DNA of 64,000 bases from Romanomermis culicivorax (taxonomy: Eukaryota > Nematoda > Enoplea > Mermithida > Mermithidae), in assembly GCA_963922205.1 (NCBI GenBank), contig CAWUHX010000274.1, positions 124,001 through 188,000 on the forward strand, read 5' to 3'. The notes under the pieces are model-generated. The model saw nothing but the letters and a program-made list of their open reading frames with translations, was not told the DNA's origin and did not search any database. How positions within the stretch are numbered: the first letter of the stretch is position 1; every line of letters begins with the position of its first letter. Shown here one piece after another: positions 33,121-43,836 of the stretch. The translations under genes were made by a program, and so were the position numbers.

Positions 33121-33793
33121 GGACTATAACTACAACTACTTCGTTTGTGACTCCCATGCAGCAGTCGAGTAAATCCACGCAGCAAACATATACAACATCA
33201 AGTAATACAACTGGAAGCAGTAAGTTCTTCATCATTTGTATCAAAGTATTGCAATTTTTTGTTTTTGTGGAATAGAAATTCATCTAAGCACACGAAGCTT
33301 CGTTCCAACTGTCAATCAACGCACTAAAGAATATTTAGGACATCTAAATGAGGATGCTGTACCAGACGAGAGCCATACTTATGACCCTTCCCATAATGAA
33401 ACAAAGGTGTTATGTGTGAGAAAAAATAGTTTCAAATTTGTGATGCCCGATGGTGTCTCACATAACAATTAACAGAATCCAATGCCCAGAACTCAGCAGA
33501 TCATTGCACAGTTAGCGAATACAGTTGGAAGTATTTGGGTCGTTGGAACAAGTGTTTCTTCTGCTACATTAACTGTTCTTGCCAAGTAAGTATATTCAAG
33601 GCACATGGTGTAAACAGCATCCACCTCGAAGATCTCTCTTCTGTCCTCTGTAGGCTACTTAATAAATATTTTGATGCAGAGTTATTTTTTCAGGCCCACG
33701 ATATTGATCAAACAGATACAGTGTGCACAGGATTTCCTAGCAGGATTAAACCACTTTTTGATTGCTTTTTTGGTCGCGGGAGTTGAGTTTATG
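33121..33793 (+). CDS. Putative spliced membrane protein with Ser/Thr-rich stalk, family unknown
   Basis: Four exons with consistent phases and GT-AG borders: about 33121-33219 (phase 1 out), 33276-33406, 33476-33585 (phase 2 out) and 33694-33793, whose donor ATG|GTAAGA suggests more exons downstream. Introns of 56, 69 and 108 nt. Exon 1 is Thr/Ser-rich (TITTTTSFVTP, TSSNTTGS). Exon 2 has an N-E-T sequon. Exons 3 and 4 encode two hydrophobic stretches (IWVVGTSVSSATLTVLA and FLAGLNHFLIAFLVAG) fit for membrane insertion. No family recognised. It lies just upstream of the Polinton integrase and protease remnants on the same strand. Start and 3' end are not resolved. Confidence 0.45.
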
Positions 33794-34159
33794 GTAAGAT
33801 ACACATCCTGAAAGTAATTTTTGCTAATTTCAAAGATTTATAAATGCTCAAGTATGAGAATAATAGAAATTCGGACCATAATTACCGAAAAAAATCAAAT
33901 GTTCTACAGATGAACGTTCTAACAGAATATTGAAAACAAAGGTATGGAAATATTTTATGGATTGCAATACTTACAATGGATAGACATTTTACCAAAAGTC
34001 GTAGATCAATAAACAAAAAACCCACAAATGTTAATCATGCAAATGAAAAACTTATATGGCAACATTTATGTCCCAAAAAATGATTTGTAGTAAAATTAAA
34101 TTGAGGAGATTATGCTAGAATTATTAAACATCGAAAAGTTTTTGATGAAGGATATTCAC
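33794..34159. other. Spacer before the integrase remnant
   Basis: AT-rich. The 34112-34333 frame overlaps the integrase remnant in another register. No separate feature. Confidence 0.4.
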
Positions 34160-34419
34160 TTCAGTAAAGGGAAGAAGGTTTTTGCATCAAAGAAATTAAT
34201 AAATGTAAAAGCGAGCTTGTATACTGCATACAAGATTTGCATGGAGAGGATATATTTGGAACTTTTTACAAAAAAGAATTGCAAAAAATTGATTTTGATT
34301 CTGGAACTTGTGAATACAAAGTTGAGAGAGTAATAAAGAAAAAATGCTTGGCAGATGGTCATTGCATTTGTTTGTCAAATGGAAAAGGTATCCTGAGAAA
34401 TTCAGCAGCTAGATTTTAG
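34160..34419 (+). pseudogene. C-terminal remnant of a Polinton-type integrase with chromodomain
   Basis: Frame with QDLHGEDIFGTFYKKELQKI, which matches the segment after the DDE core in Polinton integrases (xFYxEEL type), followed by YKVERVIKKK, the first strand of a chromodomain. After a frame slip the chromodomain continues at about 34370-34414 as FVKWKRYPEKFSS, then a TAG where Trp is expected. The catalytic DDE core upstream was not found. Established knowledge: Polintons encode a retroviral-like integrase, often with a C-terminal chromodomain. Broken by at least one frameshift and one stop. Confidence 0.65.
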
Positions 34420-34490
34420 AAGAAAATTTTAGAATAATGAAAAAATGATTTATTACGCTAAACAGGATCTTGTGCTGAAGGAATTTTTTA

Positions 34491-34772
34491 GGCATTTATG
34501 CTAGTGATCAATTACCTACAATTAATGCTGAACCTTGCACATTAATCGTTAACATTGATTGCTTGTATGAACCAGGAACACATTGAGTTGCTATGTATTT
34601 TGATAGTAATGATAACATTTTTTATTTTGACTCTTATGGTCTGCATCCTATAGTTCCAGATTTTGCCGATTATATGAATAAAAATTCTGAAGTTGTACAT
34701 ATAAATGGAATGCAGTTACATAATTTGAGAAGTAAAGTTAACAGTGTTTACAATTTATACTTTTTGTATTAG
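34491..34772 (+). pseudogene. Adenovirus-type cysteine protease of a Polinton, inactivated
   Basis: Continuous register from 34491 to TAG 34770-34772. The motifs YASDQLP, PCTLIVNID, the His region EPGTH, AMYFDS and YFDSYGLHP match the protease encoded by Polintons. Breaks: TGA at 34584-34586, where this family has Trp right after the catalytic His, and loss of the CG-x-YC segment with the catalytic Cys (here NSVYN). It is therefore inactive. It follows the integrase remnant on the same strand, which supports the Polinton call. Confidence 0.7.
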
Positions 34773-35344
34773 AAAGCTAGAAATTTTTTATTGCATAATA
34801 TGTGAAAAAATTTTAATAAAACAAATTATGCATTGAATGATAAATTAATTTTTAAGCTTTTTCTAAAAAATTCAGTGTATGTTGTGTATTGCATGAAAAA
34901 TTGGAGCCCAAAATTTTATCTTAAGTAATGGTGTATTGCTAAATCTGATCGCATAAAAGTTCAGCCATGCCTGTTTTCATTGTTGGCATAGAAAAAAGGA
35001 TGTTTTTTCAGTTGTATAGATTTTATTATGATAGCAATGCTGCCTCTTTCTATGAGTGCTGAAATTGAAACTACCTCCATTACAACATCACATCAGATTA
35101 CTGTTCGGAAGTTTTTCAGAAGATTGTTAACCATAAAATAGACTGGTTTTTATCAAATGTTGTATTGATATACATAGAAGCAATAACAGCAATTATCAAT
35201 TTATCTTTATGCAATTCTAATACTCAGTTGTGGATAGGACTTCTGTGTGCAAGTTTAGGTTTTATTTTACCAAATCCTACTACTATAAGCTCTTCAAAGT
35301 TTAAGAGACAATGTCTGACAAAATTGAGCTTCTCATACAGAGAG
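34773..35344. other. Decayed Polinton DNA, no recognised gene
   Basis: Short + strand frames (for example 35165-35350) with hydrophobic stretches but no known motif. Lies between the protease remnant and the right terminal repeat. Confidence 0.4.
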
Positions 35345-35818
35345 CTGTGATAAGTAAAAGATTAACCCTACCTGAAAATCACATATTTGGTGTAACTTGA
35401 TGCGCTAGGGGCGAAAATGATATTCATTTTATCTGAAACTCAAAACTCGCATAGCTACAGTATGACAAAAGTAGGAAATTTCGGATTTTTTTTCAATTTT
35501 TGATGTACACTTCTTTCAACTTTTGCAGGTTTAGGTACGACAAACATTGCGTTCTGAAAATTTACCCAGAATTTGACCAACAGATAAGCCACCATTTACT
35601 GTAGGGTTCACTAGTGTAAAGTGCATATTAGGAATACAGTAAAGCTTGAAACATTAAATTTTAAGGGAAACATTGTAATTTTTCACCAAAAGCACCATAT
35701 CTACTGCTAGTGCTCAGAAGCACCAAAAAATTCTCTATACAACAGATAGTTTATGATGCCTATTATATGCTGACAAAAAATATGGAAATTCATTTACTCA
35801 CACAAGCTGGAGTTTGAG
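35345..35818 (-). repeat. Polinton-type terminal repeat, right copy, inner part (R3a)
   Basis: Reverse complement of 57260 to about 56810: shared AAAAGATTAACCCTACCTGA region, TTTCAACTTTTGCAGGTTTA, and GTGTAAAGTGCATATTAGGAA. It stops exactly at the Gypsy-1 LTR and continues at 47366. Confidence 0.85.
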
Positions 35819-36429
35819 TGTTGGGCACCCTGTTGATGCCAATTCGTGTGGGGAAATCGACATGCAAATCGACGAAAGGGACGACCAGCAGCGCAGACAT
35901 TTGCATAGAATGGAGCGCCACCAAAAGACCAAAAAGATAGTGAAAATCATTCTTCACTTTATATCGTTTTTATTATATTTTGACTTTATTGCTGGCGTCC
36001 CCAAATACAATTTTCCCAGCAACTAGTTTTCTTATTGAGTTATTCACTGTGGTATACCCACATTCTTTTTGCATAATTCGTCGGACATATTGTTTAATAC
36101 ATTCGTTTATTTATTTAGAATATTCGCATCGACGAAGGCGGAGGGCCAGAGGCCCAGGCGCCGGCTTACTTCAAGTAGGTTTTGGGAAACCCCTTTCGGG
36201 TTATACCCAAGTAAGTTTATCCCTGAGGGGATTCCTTGTCTCATCTAGGAGACTGCGGAGGTCCTTGGTAAGGCCCCCGTATTTAGAACAAAGTTTATCT
36301 TTGTTGTTGTAGGTCTGGGGATAACCGGACTGTTGCACTATCACCGAGGCTTAGCCAAGGGATCAGTTCTAACAGGTCAGTTCAGACCCAATCTTTTCTT
36401 ACGCCTCTTAAGGAAAGACCTGCACAACA
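35819..36429 (+). repeat. 5' LTR of Gypsy-1
   Basis: 611 bp, TGTTGGGCACC...CTGCACAACA. Matches 46751-47361 except for about four substitutions (near 35871, 35889, 35942 and 36026). Must hold the promoter; contains the AT-rich segment TTTATTATATTTTGACTTTA. Confidence 0.95.
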
Positions 36430-36431
36430 AG

Positions 36432-36448
36432 TGGTGGCTTTTAACTCC
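36432..36448 (+). other. Primer binding site of Gypsy-1
   Basis: TGGTGGCTTTTAACTCC, two bases after the LTR. Begins with TGG as expected for pairing with a tRNA 3' CCA. Same class as at 19085 and 62459. Confidence 0.85.
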
Positions 36449-36525
36449 TTACCACGGAACTTCGTAGTCAGACTAGGAGAAAAGAAAATCCTCCAGGTTT
36501 CTACAGAAAGTTAGCAGGATTTAAA

Positions 36526-37080
36526 ATGCCTAACGAAAGGATACCGAGAGGTAATACTTTACGTAGATCACCACCCAGAGTGGCGAGTGCTGGGAATCTA
36601 GTGAATTTGGGAGACGGAGATCAGCAACGGCAGGCTGCTCCAGACCCAGTGATCCCAGATCAAACTCCCGCGAGGGTTCAACCATTGCAGCAAAATGCAA
36701 TGCATTTTACGCCTCAAGACGCAGGCGTACCAATTGACCGACCACCAGCGATTGCCATCGATCCGCAGGAGGCGGGCCCGGCGAATCCGAACCCAGACGC
36801 CGACGGACCGCCGCAGCAAAATTTCAAAAGGTCACCGCCGCCAAAGGTCGAATTAGCAGGACCGAAAAGGGACGTCGTTACGCCCGAAAATCGACCAAAT
36901 TTGGAAGAAAGGGACCCCGAAATCGATCAACGATTAGAGAGGATTCCCCAGGAACAAGAGCGATTACAACCGCAGGAAAGAGCTCCCGAGATGTCCAATC
37001 AAGAGTTGGCGACGCAGCTACGCGAATTAAAAGGGACCGTTGAAGCCTTGTTCGACATAATGGCGAATGCTGCCACATAG
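36526..37080 (+). CDS. Gypsy-1 gag, N-terminal part (ends at in-frame TAG)
   Basis: ATG at 36526, 184 codons, Pro/Gln/Arg-rich and low-complexity, with a heptad-like C-terminus (LATQLRELKGTVEALFDIM) that could form a coiled coil. It ends at TAG 37078-37080. The frame downstream is the same register and stays open to 40107, so this is one gag-pro frame with a single amber codon. A mutation of CAG to TAG is one explanation, regulated readthrough another. Confidence 0.8.
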   Translation: MPNERIPRGNTLRRSPPRVASAGNLVNLGDGDQQRQAAPDPVIPDQTPARVQPLQQNAMHFTPQDAGVPIDRPPAIAIDPQEAGPANPNPDADGPPQQNFKRSPPPKVELAGPKRDVVTPENRPNLEERDPEIDQRLERIPQEQERLQPQERAPEMSNQELATQLRELKGTVEALFDIMANAAT

Positions 37081-40000
37081 GACAACAAAAGGGAAGCCGA
37101 CAGGCGCCGACAGGAGCCGGATAGACAGGTTAGACCATGTAATAGGGGTGCAGAAAGAGACAACCGTCTCGCTGCAGAAATGAGTGCAGGCGCAGGGCCT
37201 AGTAATAGGCCTGATATTGATGAAGGGCAAAGGCTTAACTTTGAGCCCAAAAGTTGGAGAGGTCCAGCTAGAGATCTTCGATTCGAAGGAGCTGAGCAAT
37301 CGGCAGACTTCAGGAATCAGAATCAGATAGCTTCGCAGCATCCAACTTTAACTAGAGTGGTCTATGATGGTAGAGGAAACATAGTTGATCCAAATACCCT
37401 TAGACCAGATCAATTGGCATGTTTCCCATATAGGGATTACAGGTTTGACAAAGACAATATGCCATCATATCAAGGAGGTGTACCACCTCAACGAGATCCA
37501 AATAGAGTTATGCTGCAATCCCTGAACTCTGATCTTGATCCAGTATTAACAGCAGCTTATGATCAGAGGGAAGTGCCATCAAATAATTTGGCACAGGAGA
37601 TTGTAGTCAGGAATATTGTTAAAGGTGTGTTACCCAAACTTTTAGATGAGGGTATGGTAAATCAGCAGGTGCTTAGCTTCTTAACAGCACTTGAAGGGGA
37701 ATTCCGTAGGGATACACCCGAATCAGCTAAGTATGAAGCACTGCTGAGGCTTTCTAAAGGTAGACCGAAGGCTGTTGCAGGAGACAACATGACCTATAGG
37801 GAGGCCAGGAGAGCCATTATTAATGTCTTTGCACCTGAGTGCAACCTGGAAATGTTAACCAGGGAGTTATTTGAGATCCAACAAAGACCCAATGAACAGG
37901 CCGTAGAGTTTTTAAAAAGGGTCAGTATATTAGTGGAACTAGTTAAAGGTGATTTGGACTACCAGTCTAAGCAGAGACTGATCATTGACACCTTCATATA
38001 TAAGAGTGACCCCACGTTCCAGTCTGAACTTAAGAATTCAAAACATACCTTTAGAACTTGGTATGATCTAGCAGTTGAAGTTCATGACATTGAACGCAGA
38101 TATAGGAATGCCTTCCAGAGATATGGACCCAAGGGTACACAACAGGATCCTATAGTAATTAATGAAGTAGGTATGCCTAGTGGGCATGATCCTGAAATTG
38201 CCGTAGTTGCTAGGAACCAGTCAGAAGGATATCAACAAGGCCAGAGGCAAAGGTTTCGGCAACCATACCAAACCGTAGGTAATCAGGTACAGGCCCAAAC
38301 CCAAAGGTCAAGGAGTGATTCTCCTGAAATAGAGGAGATTCCAGTTCGGGAAGCCCCTAGGGCTCAGACCGAAAAAGGTAAGAAAGAATCTCTTCTATTG
38401 AAAATCTCTAAAGAGATGGTACAACTGGTCGAAAGGTTCGACCAGCTCCAGCAAAAGGTTGATAACAGGCAAATGGAAAATCGGTCTGATGTGGCCATAC
38501 CTAGTACCAGTCAGGGAGGTCAAGTTTCCCGAGATCCTACAAAGCCATGGTGTGAGTTCCACAAGAACATAACACATAATACTGCAGACTGTAGGACATT
38601 GAGAGTGTTGTCCGAGCGCAGGAGCAGGGGCAGAGCCAGCTTCCCCACCTTCAACAGGGGAGGCTTCAACACTTTTGCTCGAGGTAACTATAGAGGTAGA
38701 GGAGGTTACCCAAATGCCAACTTTAATAGCAGAGGCAGAGGTGCTTATAATATAGGCTATTCAGGTTATCAGGATAGCCACGAGAGTTACCAACAGAATT
38801 CAGATTATAATGAATTTCTGGAGTTTAAAAAGCAGAAGGAGCTGCAGAAGCAGTTCCAACAGATGCAGCAATACCAACAGCAAGCTGCATTACAGCATCC
38901 TCAGCCTCCTCAGGTGATTATGGGTCCGACTCAGACTCTTCAACAGGGTCAATTCACAAATCAGCCACCTCAAAAGGATTATTCGAGTGTTATGGTTGCG
39001 AGGCAATCTCAAATGAGTCCTTTAGGTGAAGTAAACCAGAGAGTGAGTTGCCCAAATGTTGTATTAGGTAGTATTGTGCAAATGAATGCAATTGCACCAC
39101 AACCTGTAGTTCCATCAATACAAGTAATAAGGAGAGGCACACCAGCTAGTCCACAGGAACAACATTTGCTGGATACGTACCCCAGAACAGCCCCATTCCA
39201 TATCGAGGTTGTTATAGGAGGTCGTAAGACAATGGCTTTAATTGACACAGGAGCTCAGTGCACTGTCATGTCGGCTAAGTTTCTGAAAGAAACTTTGGGC
39301 CCGGATTACACTGAATATCCGAGGATATTAAATGTTACTGTAGCCAACGGTAAGACAGTCCAAGCCCATGGGTATATCCAATTTAGGATGGATACATTGT
39401 GTGGACAGTTCCCCGTTAAAGCAATTGTAATTCCTGAAGCAGGTGAAAATGTTATTGTAGGAACAGACTTTTTGGCTCATCCTCAGGTAGGAGCCATAAT
39501 AGATTTCAGGAATAGGACGATGACGCTCAACAACCGTCAACAACGGATATACGTGACGCCGGACCAGCCCCAATCGAATTGTGGAGAGGTCATGACCACG
39601 AGCGCCGCGGAATCCACGATGAGCGCCGCCGACCAATACCAGCCAAAGATTTGCCTGCTAAAGGTTTCGGTGCCAGTGGTGAGTGTGAACCCCATCTACT
39701 TACCTAGTGGTACTGATATACTTCTGAGGGCAAAACTTTGGGATAAGGTAGGCGAAAATCGCCTTAATGGAATCATAATAGAGTCTGAAGAGAACGAAGA
39801 AAGGTTCCACATTGATAGTACCATAGTAGATGGTACAAAAGATGATTTTGTTGTTATGGTATCCAACAACACAGGATCAGGATGCCATTTGAAAAGAAAT
39901 CAAATAATTGGCCATACTAATTCAGTGTTGTGTGATACTGATAACCAAGATCAACTCAAGGGGAAGATAGTTGAGGATCTGGAGAAGCTGCAAACTTGTG

Positions 40001-40107
40001 CAGTCCAAGCTAGACCTGAAGCTCCTCAATCGGATGAGAAAGCATTCAAGGAAGCTTTGTACAATATGCTGGCTAAATCAAGCTCTACGATATCTCGCAA
40101 AATATAG
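37081..40107 (+). CDS. Gypsy-1 gag-pro: capsid, zinc knuckle and aspartic protease
   Basis: Open in the register of 36526 from 37081 to TAG 40105-40107; first ATG at 37180. Capsid region about 37600-38130 ([49 protein letters not shown]). Nucleocapsid: zinc-knuckle variant [15 protein letters not shown] (C-x2-H-x4-H-x4-C), then RG-rich basic repeats and a Gln-rich stretch. Protease: catalytic DTGA at 39244, partner segment [12 protein letters not shown]. The protein shapes the particle, packages RNA and processes the polyprotein. The frame ends where pol is open in +1, so pol needs a +1 shift or the frame has been lost. Confidence 0.9.
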   Translation, partial: DNKREADRRRQEPDRQVRPCNRGAERDNRLAAEMSAGAGPSNRPDIDEGQRLNFEPKSWRGPARDLRFEGAEQSADFRNQNQIASQHPTLTRVVYDGRGNIVDPNTLRPDQLACFPYRDYRFDKDNMPSYQGGVPPQRDPNRVMLQSLNSDLDPVLTAAYDQREVPSNNLAQEIVVRNIVKGVLPKLLDEGMVNQQVLSFLTALEGEFRRDTPESAKYEALLRLSKGRPKAVAGDNMTYREARRAIINVFAPECNLEMLTRELFEIQQRPNEQAVEFLKRVSILVELVKGDLDYQSKQRLIIDTFIYKSDPTFQSELKNSKHTFRTWYDLAVEVHDIERRYRNAFQRYGPKGTQQDPIVINEVGMPSGHDPEIAVVARNQSEGYQQGQRQRFRQPYQTVGNQVQAQTQRSRSDSPEIEEIPVREAPRAQTEKGKKESLLLKISKEMVQLVERFDQLQQKVDNRQMENRSDVAIPSTSQGGQVSRDPTKPWCEFHKNITHNTADCRTLRVLSERRSRGRASFPTFNRGGFNTFARGNYRGRGGYPNANFNSRGRGAYNIGYSGYQDSHESYQQNSDYNEFLEFKKQKELQKQFQQMQQYQQQAALQHPQPPQVIMGPTQTLQQGQFTNQPPQKDYSSVMVARQSQMSPLGEVNQRVSCPNVVLGSIVQMNAIAPQPVVPSIQVIRRGTPASPQEQHLLDTYPRTAPFHIEVVIGGRKTMALIDTGAQCTVMSAKFLKETLGPDYTEYPRILNVTVANGKTVQAHGYIQFRMDTLCGQFPVKAIVIPEAGENVIVGTDFLAHPQVGAIIDFRNRTMTLNNRQQRIYVTPDQPQSNCGEVMTTSAAESTMSAADQYQPKICLLKVSVPVVSVNPIYLPSGTDILLRAKLWDKVGENRLNGIIIESEENEERFHIDSTIVDGTKDDFVVMVSNNTGSGCHLKRNQIIGHTNSVLCDTDNQDQLKGKIVEDLEKLQTCAVQARPEAPQSDEKAFKEALYNMLAKSSSTISRKI

Positions 40108-43100
40108 AGACGTGTTCAGCTTGCCCAATGATCCGCCAACTACTACACCCTACCTGACCTGTAAAATCAATACAGGTGATGCAGCCCCTGTGGCAAAAAA
40201 GTACCACAGGACTGCTATAAATTTACGGCCACATGTTCGTGAGCATGTGCAAGATATGCTCAGAAAGGGTGTAATCGAGCCATCAAAGTCGCCTTGGGCA
40301 GCTCCGTTATTCCTTGTAGGTAAAAAGGATGGTACCAAGCGACCAGTAGTGGACTTTAGGGGTATAAATGACGTTACCAAGGATGATAGGTATCCCATTC
40401 CTAGAATGGATGACTATCTAGACTGTTTAGGTAAAGCCAAGTTTTATACTACCTTAGATCTCAAATCAGGATATTGGCAAGTGCCAATGGATGAAGAAAG
40501 CAAGGAAAAAACTGCTTTCATATGCCAAGAAGGGCTTTATCAATTTAAAGTCATGCCCTTTGGCCTAAAAAATGCGCCAGCCGAATTCCAGCGTATGATG
40601 GAAAGAGTTTTGCATCCATATGTTTGGAAAATCTGTCTAGTCTACATAGACGATATAATTGTGTTCTCAAATACGTTTGAGGAACACCTAATTAATCTAG
40701 AGCTAGTCCTGCAGGCTCTAAGAAAGGCTCATTTGACCTTAAAGCCGGAGAAGTGTGAATTCCTGCCTGAGAGAGTTCATTTTTTAGGACATATCTTAAA
40801 TTCGGATGGAGTTTCCCCAGATCCAAAAAAGGTCAAAGCTATAAATGATTTCCCATTCCCAGAGTCTAAACGTAAACTGCAAAGGTTTTTAGGTATGTTG
40901 CAGTGGTGTAAAAAGTTCATACCGGGTTTGGCTAAACACGCCGAACCATTGTATAAATTAACTGGGAAGAACTGTGTTTGGGAAATCACGGAGGTTCACC
41001 ATCAGGCTTTTAGGAGCCTGAAAGAAGCACTATTGTCTGTGCCATTCCTTAGGTATCCGGTTTTGGACGGGTCTGCGGACTTTGTCCTTCAGACAGATGC
41101 CAGCGGAACGGCACTAGGAGCAGTCCTTTACCAGGAGACCAAGTCAGACTGCTGGGTAATTGCTTATAATAGCAGAATTTTAAAGGCAGATGAGAAAAAG
41201 TGGTCAGCCACGGAAAGGGAGTGCTTGGCAATAGTGTATGGCTTGAAGTTATACAAGCACTACTTAATAGGTCATAAAGTGATCATAAGAACTGATCACA
41301 AACCTTTGTTGTCTATGAAGGTCAACGCCATGACCAATGGTAAGTTGAAGAGATGGTACTCATTCATCTCTCAGTTCAACCATAGATTGGAGTATGTGCC
41401 TGGAAAACAAAATGCCATGGCAGACTTTTTGTCCAGGATGGATGAACCAGACGATCAAGCGGAAAAGATACCGCCTAAGTGGGAACACATGTTCTCAGAG
41501 GATAGACGAGAGTCTGGAAATCTGAAAGATCTTGAGGCACAGCTCATTGAGAAAAAGCATCTCAATTTGGTAAAGAGATTCAGAATTCTGACAGATCGGA
41601 ATCCTGAAGACGGTACTCCGTTATATCCGGAGCCAAAAGGTAAGAATAATCAGAGGACTGAAATAAGTCCGAGATTCACCCAGATATATCCAGAAGATTC
41701 TGAGGGTGATCCAGAATCAAACTCGCCTGCAGACTTGGTAAATGCCGTAACTACAAGGAGCATGGCGAAAGAAGCGGAGAAGAGTAATCAGGCTCAGATC
41801 CAGCCTGATGGCAATCAGGTCAACGAAAAGGTAAGTAGGGGAAACCAGGACAAAGGTAAGGAAAAAAGAGTAACCTGGCTATACCCAGAGAAAGAACAGG
41901 AGTTTACTTTGGCAGACCCCAAAGAAGATGAATTACCAAAAGGGCTAATTAGAGATGATCTCATGGCCCTCTTGCAGAGAAAGGATGAGGTACTACGACC
42001 ATACTTTGATAGATTGGGTCCAAATGGGACAACCAAGTATCACAGTGGATTTTATATCCAGAACGAAGTGTTATACCGGGAAGCCGGACAGGGGTCTGAC
42101 GATCAAGTGGTCGTCCCATCCTGCCTTAGGGACAATACTTTGCACCAGTACCACGGTGCCGTAATGATGACTCATCAGGGGTTCAAAAGGACCCTTGCTA
42201 TGATTAAAAAACGGTTCTGGTGGCCTGGAATTGAAAAGGATGTCAGGCACTGGATAAAGTTTTGTCCAGTTTGTCAAATGGCTAATCAGGGAAACACGGA
42301 AATTCCTCCACTGATACCAATTATTCCACAAGGTCCTTTTGACATAGTATCAGTGGATATCGTGGGTATTTCTCCACTCAGTGAGAAGAGACCGTATGTC
42401 ATAGTCTTTCAAGACTATTTTACAAAGTGGGTTGAAGCTGAACTGATCCCGGATCAGTCAGCTAGCACCGTTGTAGATACTTTTCTACAAGCTATTGTAT
42501 TTAGGCACGGGACTCCACGGAGATTACTCAGCGATAGAGGAGGTTGTTTTACCTCAGATCTAATGAAAGAGATCTGCAAGTTATTAGAGTGTCAGAAAAT
42601 TTTTACAACAGCCTACCATCCACAAGGAAATGGTATGGTAGAAAGGTTCAACCAGACACTCATTAAACAGCTCAGAAAGGTGGCCATCGAGGAAAAAGAT
42701 AACTGGCCAAGATACTTGAGAGCAGTGGTGTTTGCATATAATGCCACACCACATGCAGCCACGGGGCAATCCCCATTTTCATTGCTTAGAGGTCACGAGG
42801 CAACCTTCGGGTTAAACTTATCGAAAGCATACGATATTGTAATGCCGGACAGCAATGCAGAGGCATACAAATTTGTGTTGACCAATCATTTAGTCAACCT
42901 TTACGAGGATATTGCTAAAAATATCCAGGCTGCTGCCGAAAAATCGAAGAAATACTTCGATAAAAAGTCCAAACAAAATGGGTTTAAAGAAAAGGACTGG
43001 GTTCTGCTCAAAGTAGACAAGCAGAAAAAACTAGGACTACCATGGTCCGGTCCGTTCATAGTTACGGACATTTCGCGAGAAGCAGAGAACGTTGTCACCA

Positions 43101-43336
43101 TTGTACATTGGGACAACCCGCTAAATCGCCAAACTGTTTCAATCAGCAGGTTGAAACATTTTCATTACGAGACCACTAGGGTCTTGCCGCAAATAGCGCG
43201 AGCCAATCAGGACGCGCCACGTGACGAAAATACGTCACTTTCCAATATGGCACAAACAGTTACGACTGGAGCGCCAAATCAAATGAAATCATTTGAAAAT
43301 TTGCTCAAGGCGAATCTATGCGCGATCTTGCGCTGA
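39971..43336 (+). CDS. Gypsy-1 pol: reverse transcriptase, RNase H, integrase
   Basis: Frame +1 to gag-pro with 137-nt overlap; homology to RT upstream regions begins near [11 protein letters not shown] at about 40085. [28 protein letters not shown], catalytic YIDD at 40643-40654. RNase [23 protein letters not shown]. Integrase: HHCC zinc finger (THQGF to CPVCQ), DDE core ([23 protein letters not shown]) and a GPF-type motif (LPWSGPFIV). No chromodomain was seen. Stop TGA 43334-43336. No internal stop over 1121 codons, so pol looks functional. Expression by +1 frameshift around 40050-40100 is inferred. Confidence 0.93.
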   Translation: MRIWRSCKLVQSKLDLKLLNRMRKHSRKLCTICWLNQALRYLAKYRDVFSLPNDPPTTTPYLTCKINTGDAAPVAKKYHRTAINLRPHVREHVQDMLRKGVIEPSKSPWAAPLFLVGKKDGTKRPVVDFRGINDVTKDDRYPIPRMDDYLDCLGKAKFYTTLDLKSGYWQVPMDEESKEKTAFICQEGLYQFKVMPFGLKNAPAEFQRMMERVLHPYVWKICLVYIDDIIVFSNTFEEHLINLELVLQALRKAHLTLKPEKCEFLPERVHFLGHILNSDGVSPDPKKVKAINDFPFPESKRKLQRFLGMLQWCKKFIPGLAKHAEPLYKLTGKNCVWEITEVHHQAFRSLKEALLSVPFLRYPVLDGSADFVLQTDASGTALGAVLYQETKSDCWVIAYNSRILKADEKKWSATERECLAIVYGLKLYKHYLIGHKVIIRTDHKPLLSMKVNAMTNGKLKRWYSFISQFNHRLEYVPGKQNAMADFLSRMDEPDDQAEKIPPKWEHMFSEDRRESGNLKDLEAQLIEKKHLNLVKRFRILTDRNPEDGTPLYPEPKGKNNQRTEISPRFTQIYPEDSEGDPESNSPADLVNAVTTRSMAKEAEKSNQAQIQPDGNQVNEKVSRGNQDKGKEKRVTWLYPEKEQEFTLADPKEDELPKGLIRDDLMALLQRKDEVLRPYFDRLGPNGTTKYHSGFYIQNEVLYREAGQGSDDQVVVPSCLRDNTLHQYHGAVMMTHQGFKRTLAMIKKRFWWPGIEKDVRHWIKFCPVCQMANQGNTEIPPLIPIIPQGPFDIVSVDIVGISPLSEKRPYVIVFQDYFTKWVEAELIPDQSASTVVDTFLQAIVFRHGTPRRLLSDRGGCFTSDLMKEICKLLECQKIFTTAYHPQGNGMVERFNQTLIKQLRKVAIEEKDNWPRYLRAVVFAYNATPHAATGQSPFSLLRGHEATFGLNLSKAYDIVMPDSNAEAYKFVLTNHLVNLYEDIAKNIQAAAEKSKKYFDKKSKQNGFKEKDWVLLKVDKQKKLGLPWSGPFIVTDISREAENVVTIVHWDNPLNRQTVSISRLKHFHYETTRVLPQIARANQDAPRDENTSLSNMAQTVTTGAPNQMKSFENLLKANLCAILR

Positions 43337-43836
43337 TTTTTTTTTTATTTTGTGTACATATCTCGTGCGTGTAGGTACTAATTTTAATTAAAAATGTATT
43401 AATTTGTAATATTTATCGCGTTTATGTATTATTCGTATTAATTTTGTAAATTTTTCATATTTATATCAGACTTTGGGAAAAATTCTTCGGAATTTTAGAC
43501 CAAAGTGACAACCCAAAATATTTCCGACATTTTTTCCAAAAAATTAATTTTCAAATTTTTCATTTTTCCAATATCAAACTATAGCTGCCCCCGCTTATCT
43601 GAATTCTAAACTTCCATCGGAAGGAAGAAGTAAAACATTCCCCGAACCGTGATAAAAAGGAAATTAGCAGAACTGCTAGATTAAACTTTTTTTCAGCGTT
43701 CAGAAATTTTAAATAAATTTATAAATTTATTATTCGAAAACAAAAATTTCGAAACGAAAAGAGATGGGAAAGGGCGCGCGGAACCGCCAACAAGCTCCAA
43801 CGCGCGAGTGGTCGCACATAGAGCGCCACGTCGAAT
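43337..43836 (+). other. Region between pol and the third ORF of Gypsy-1
   Basis: AT-rich and non-coding, with poly-T and TTTATTAATT-like stretches. An ATG at 43764 opens a 62-codon frame that overlaps the third ORF's first exon in another register. A subgenomic promoter or splice acceptor could lie here, but none is defined. Confidence 0.4.

Noticed and set aside
28433-33793. Joining all + strand exon-like blocks from 25845 to 33793 into one gene
   Set aside because: Phases fail between several blocks, stops intervene (27847, 28693), and a minisatellite and repeats lie between them. I kept the blocks separate.
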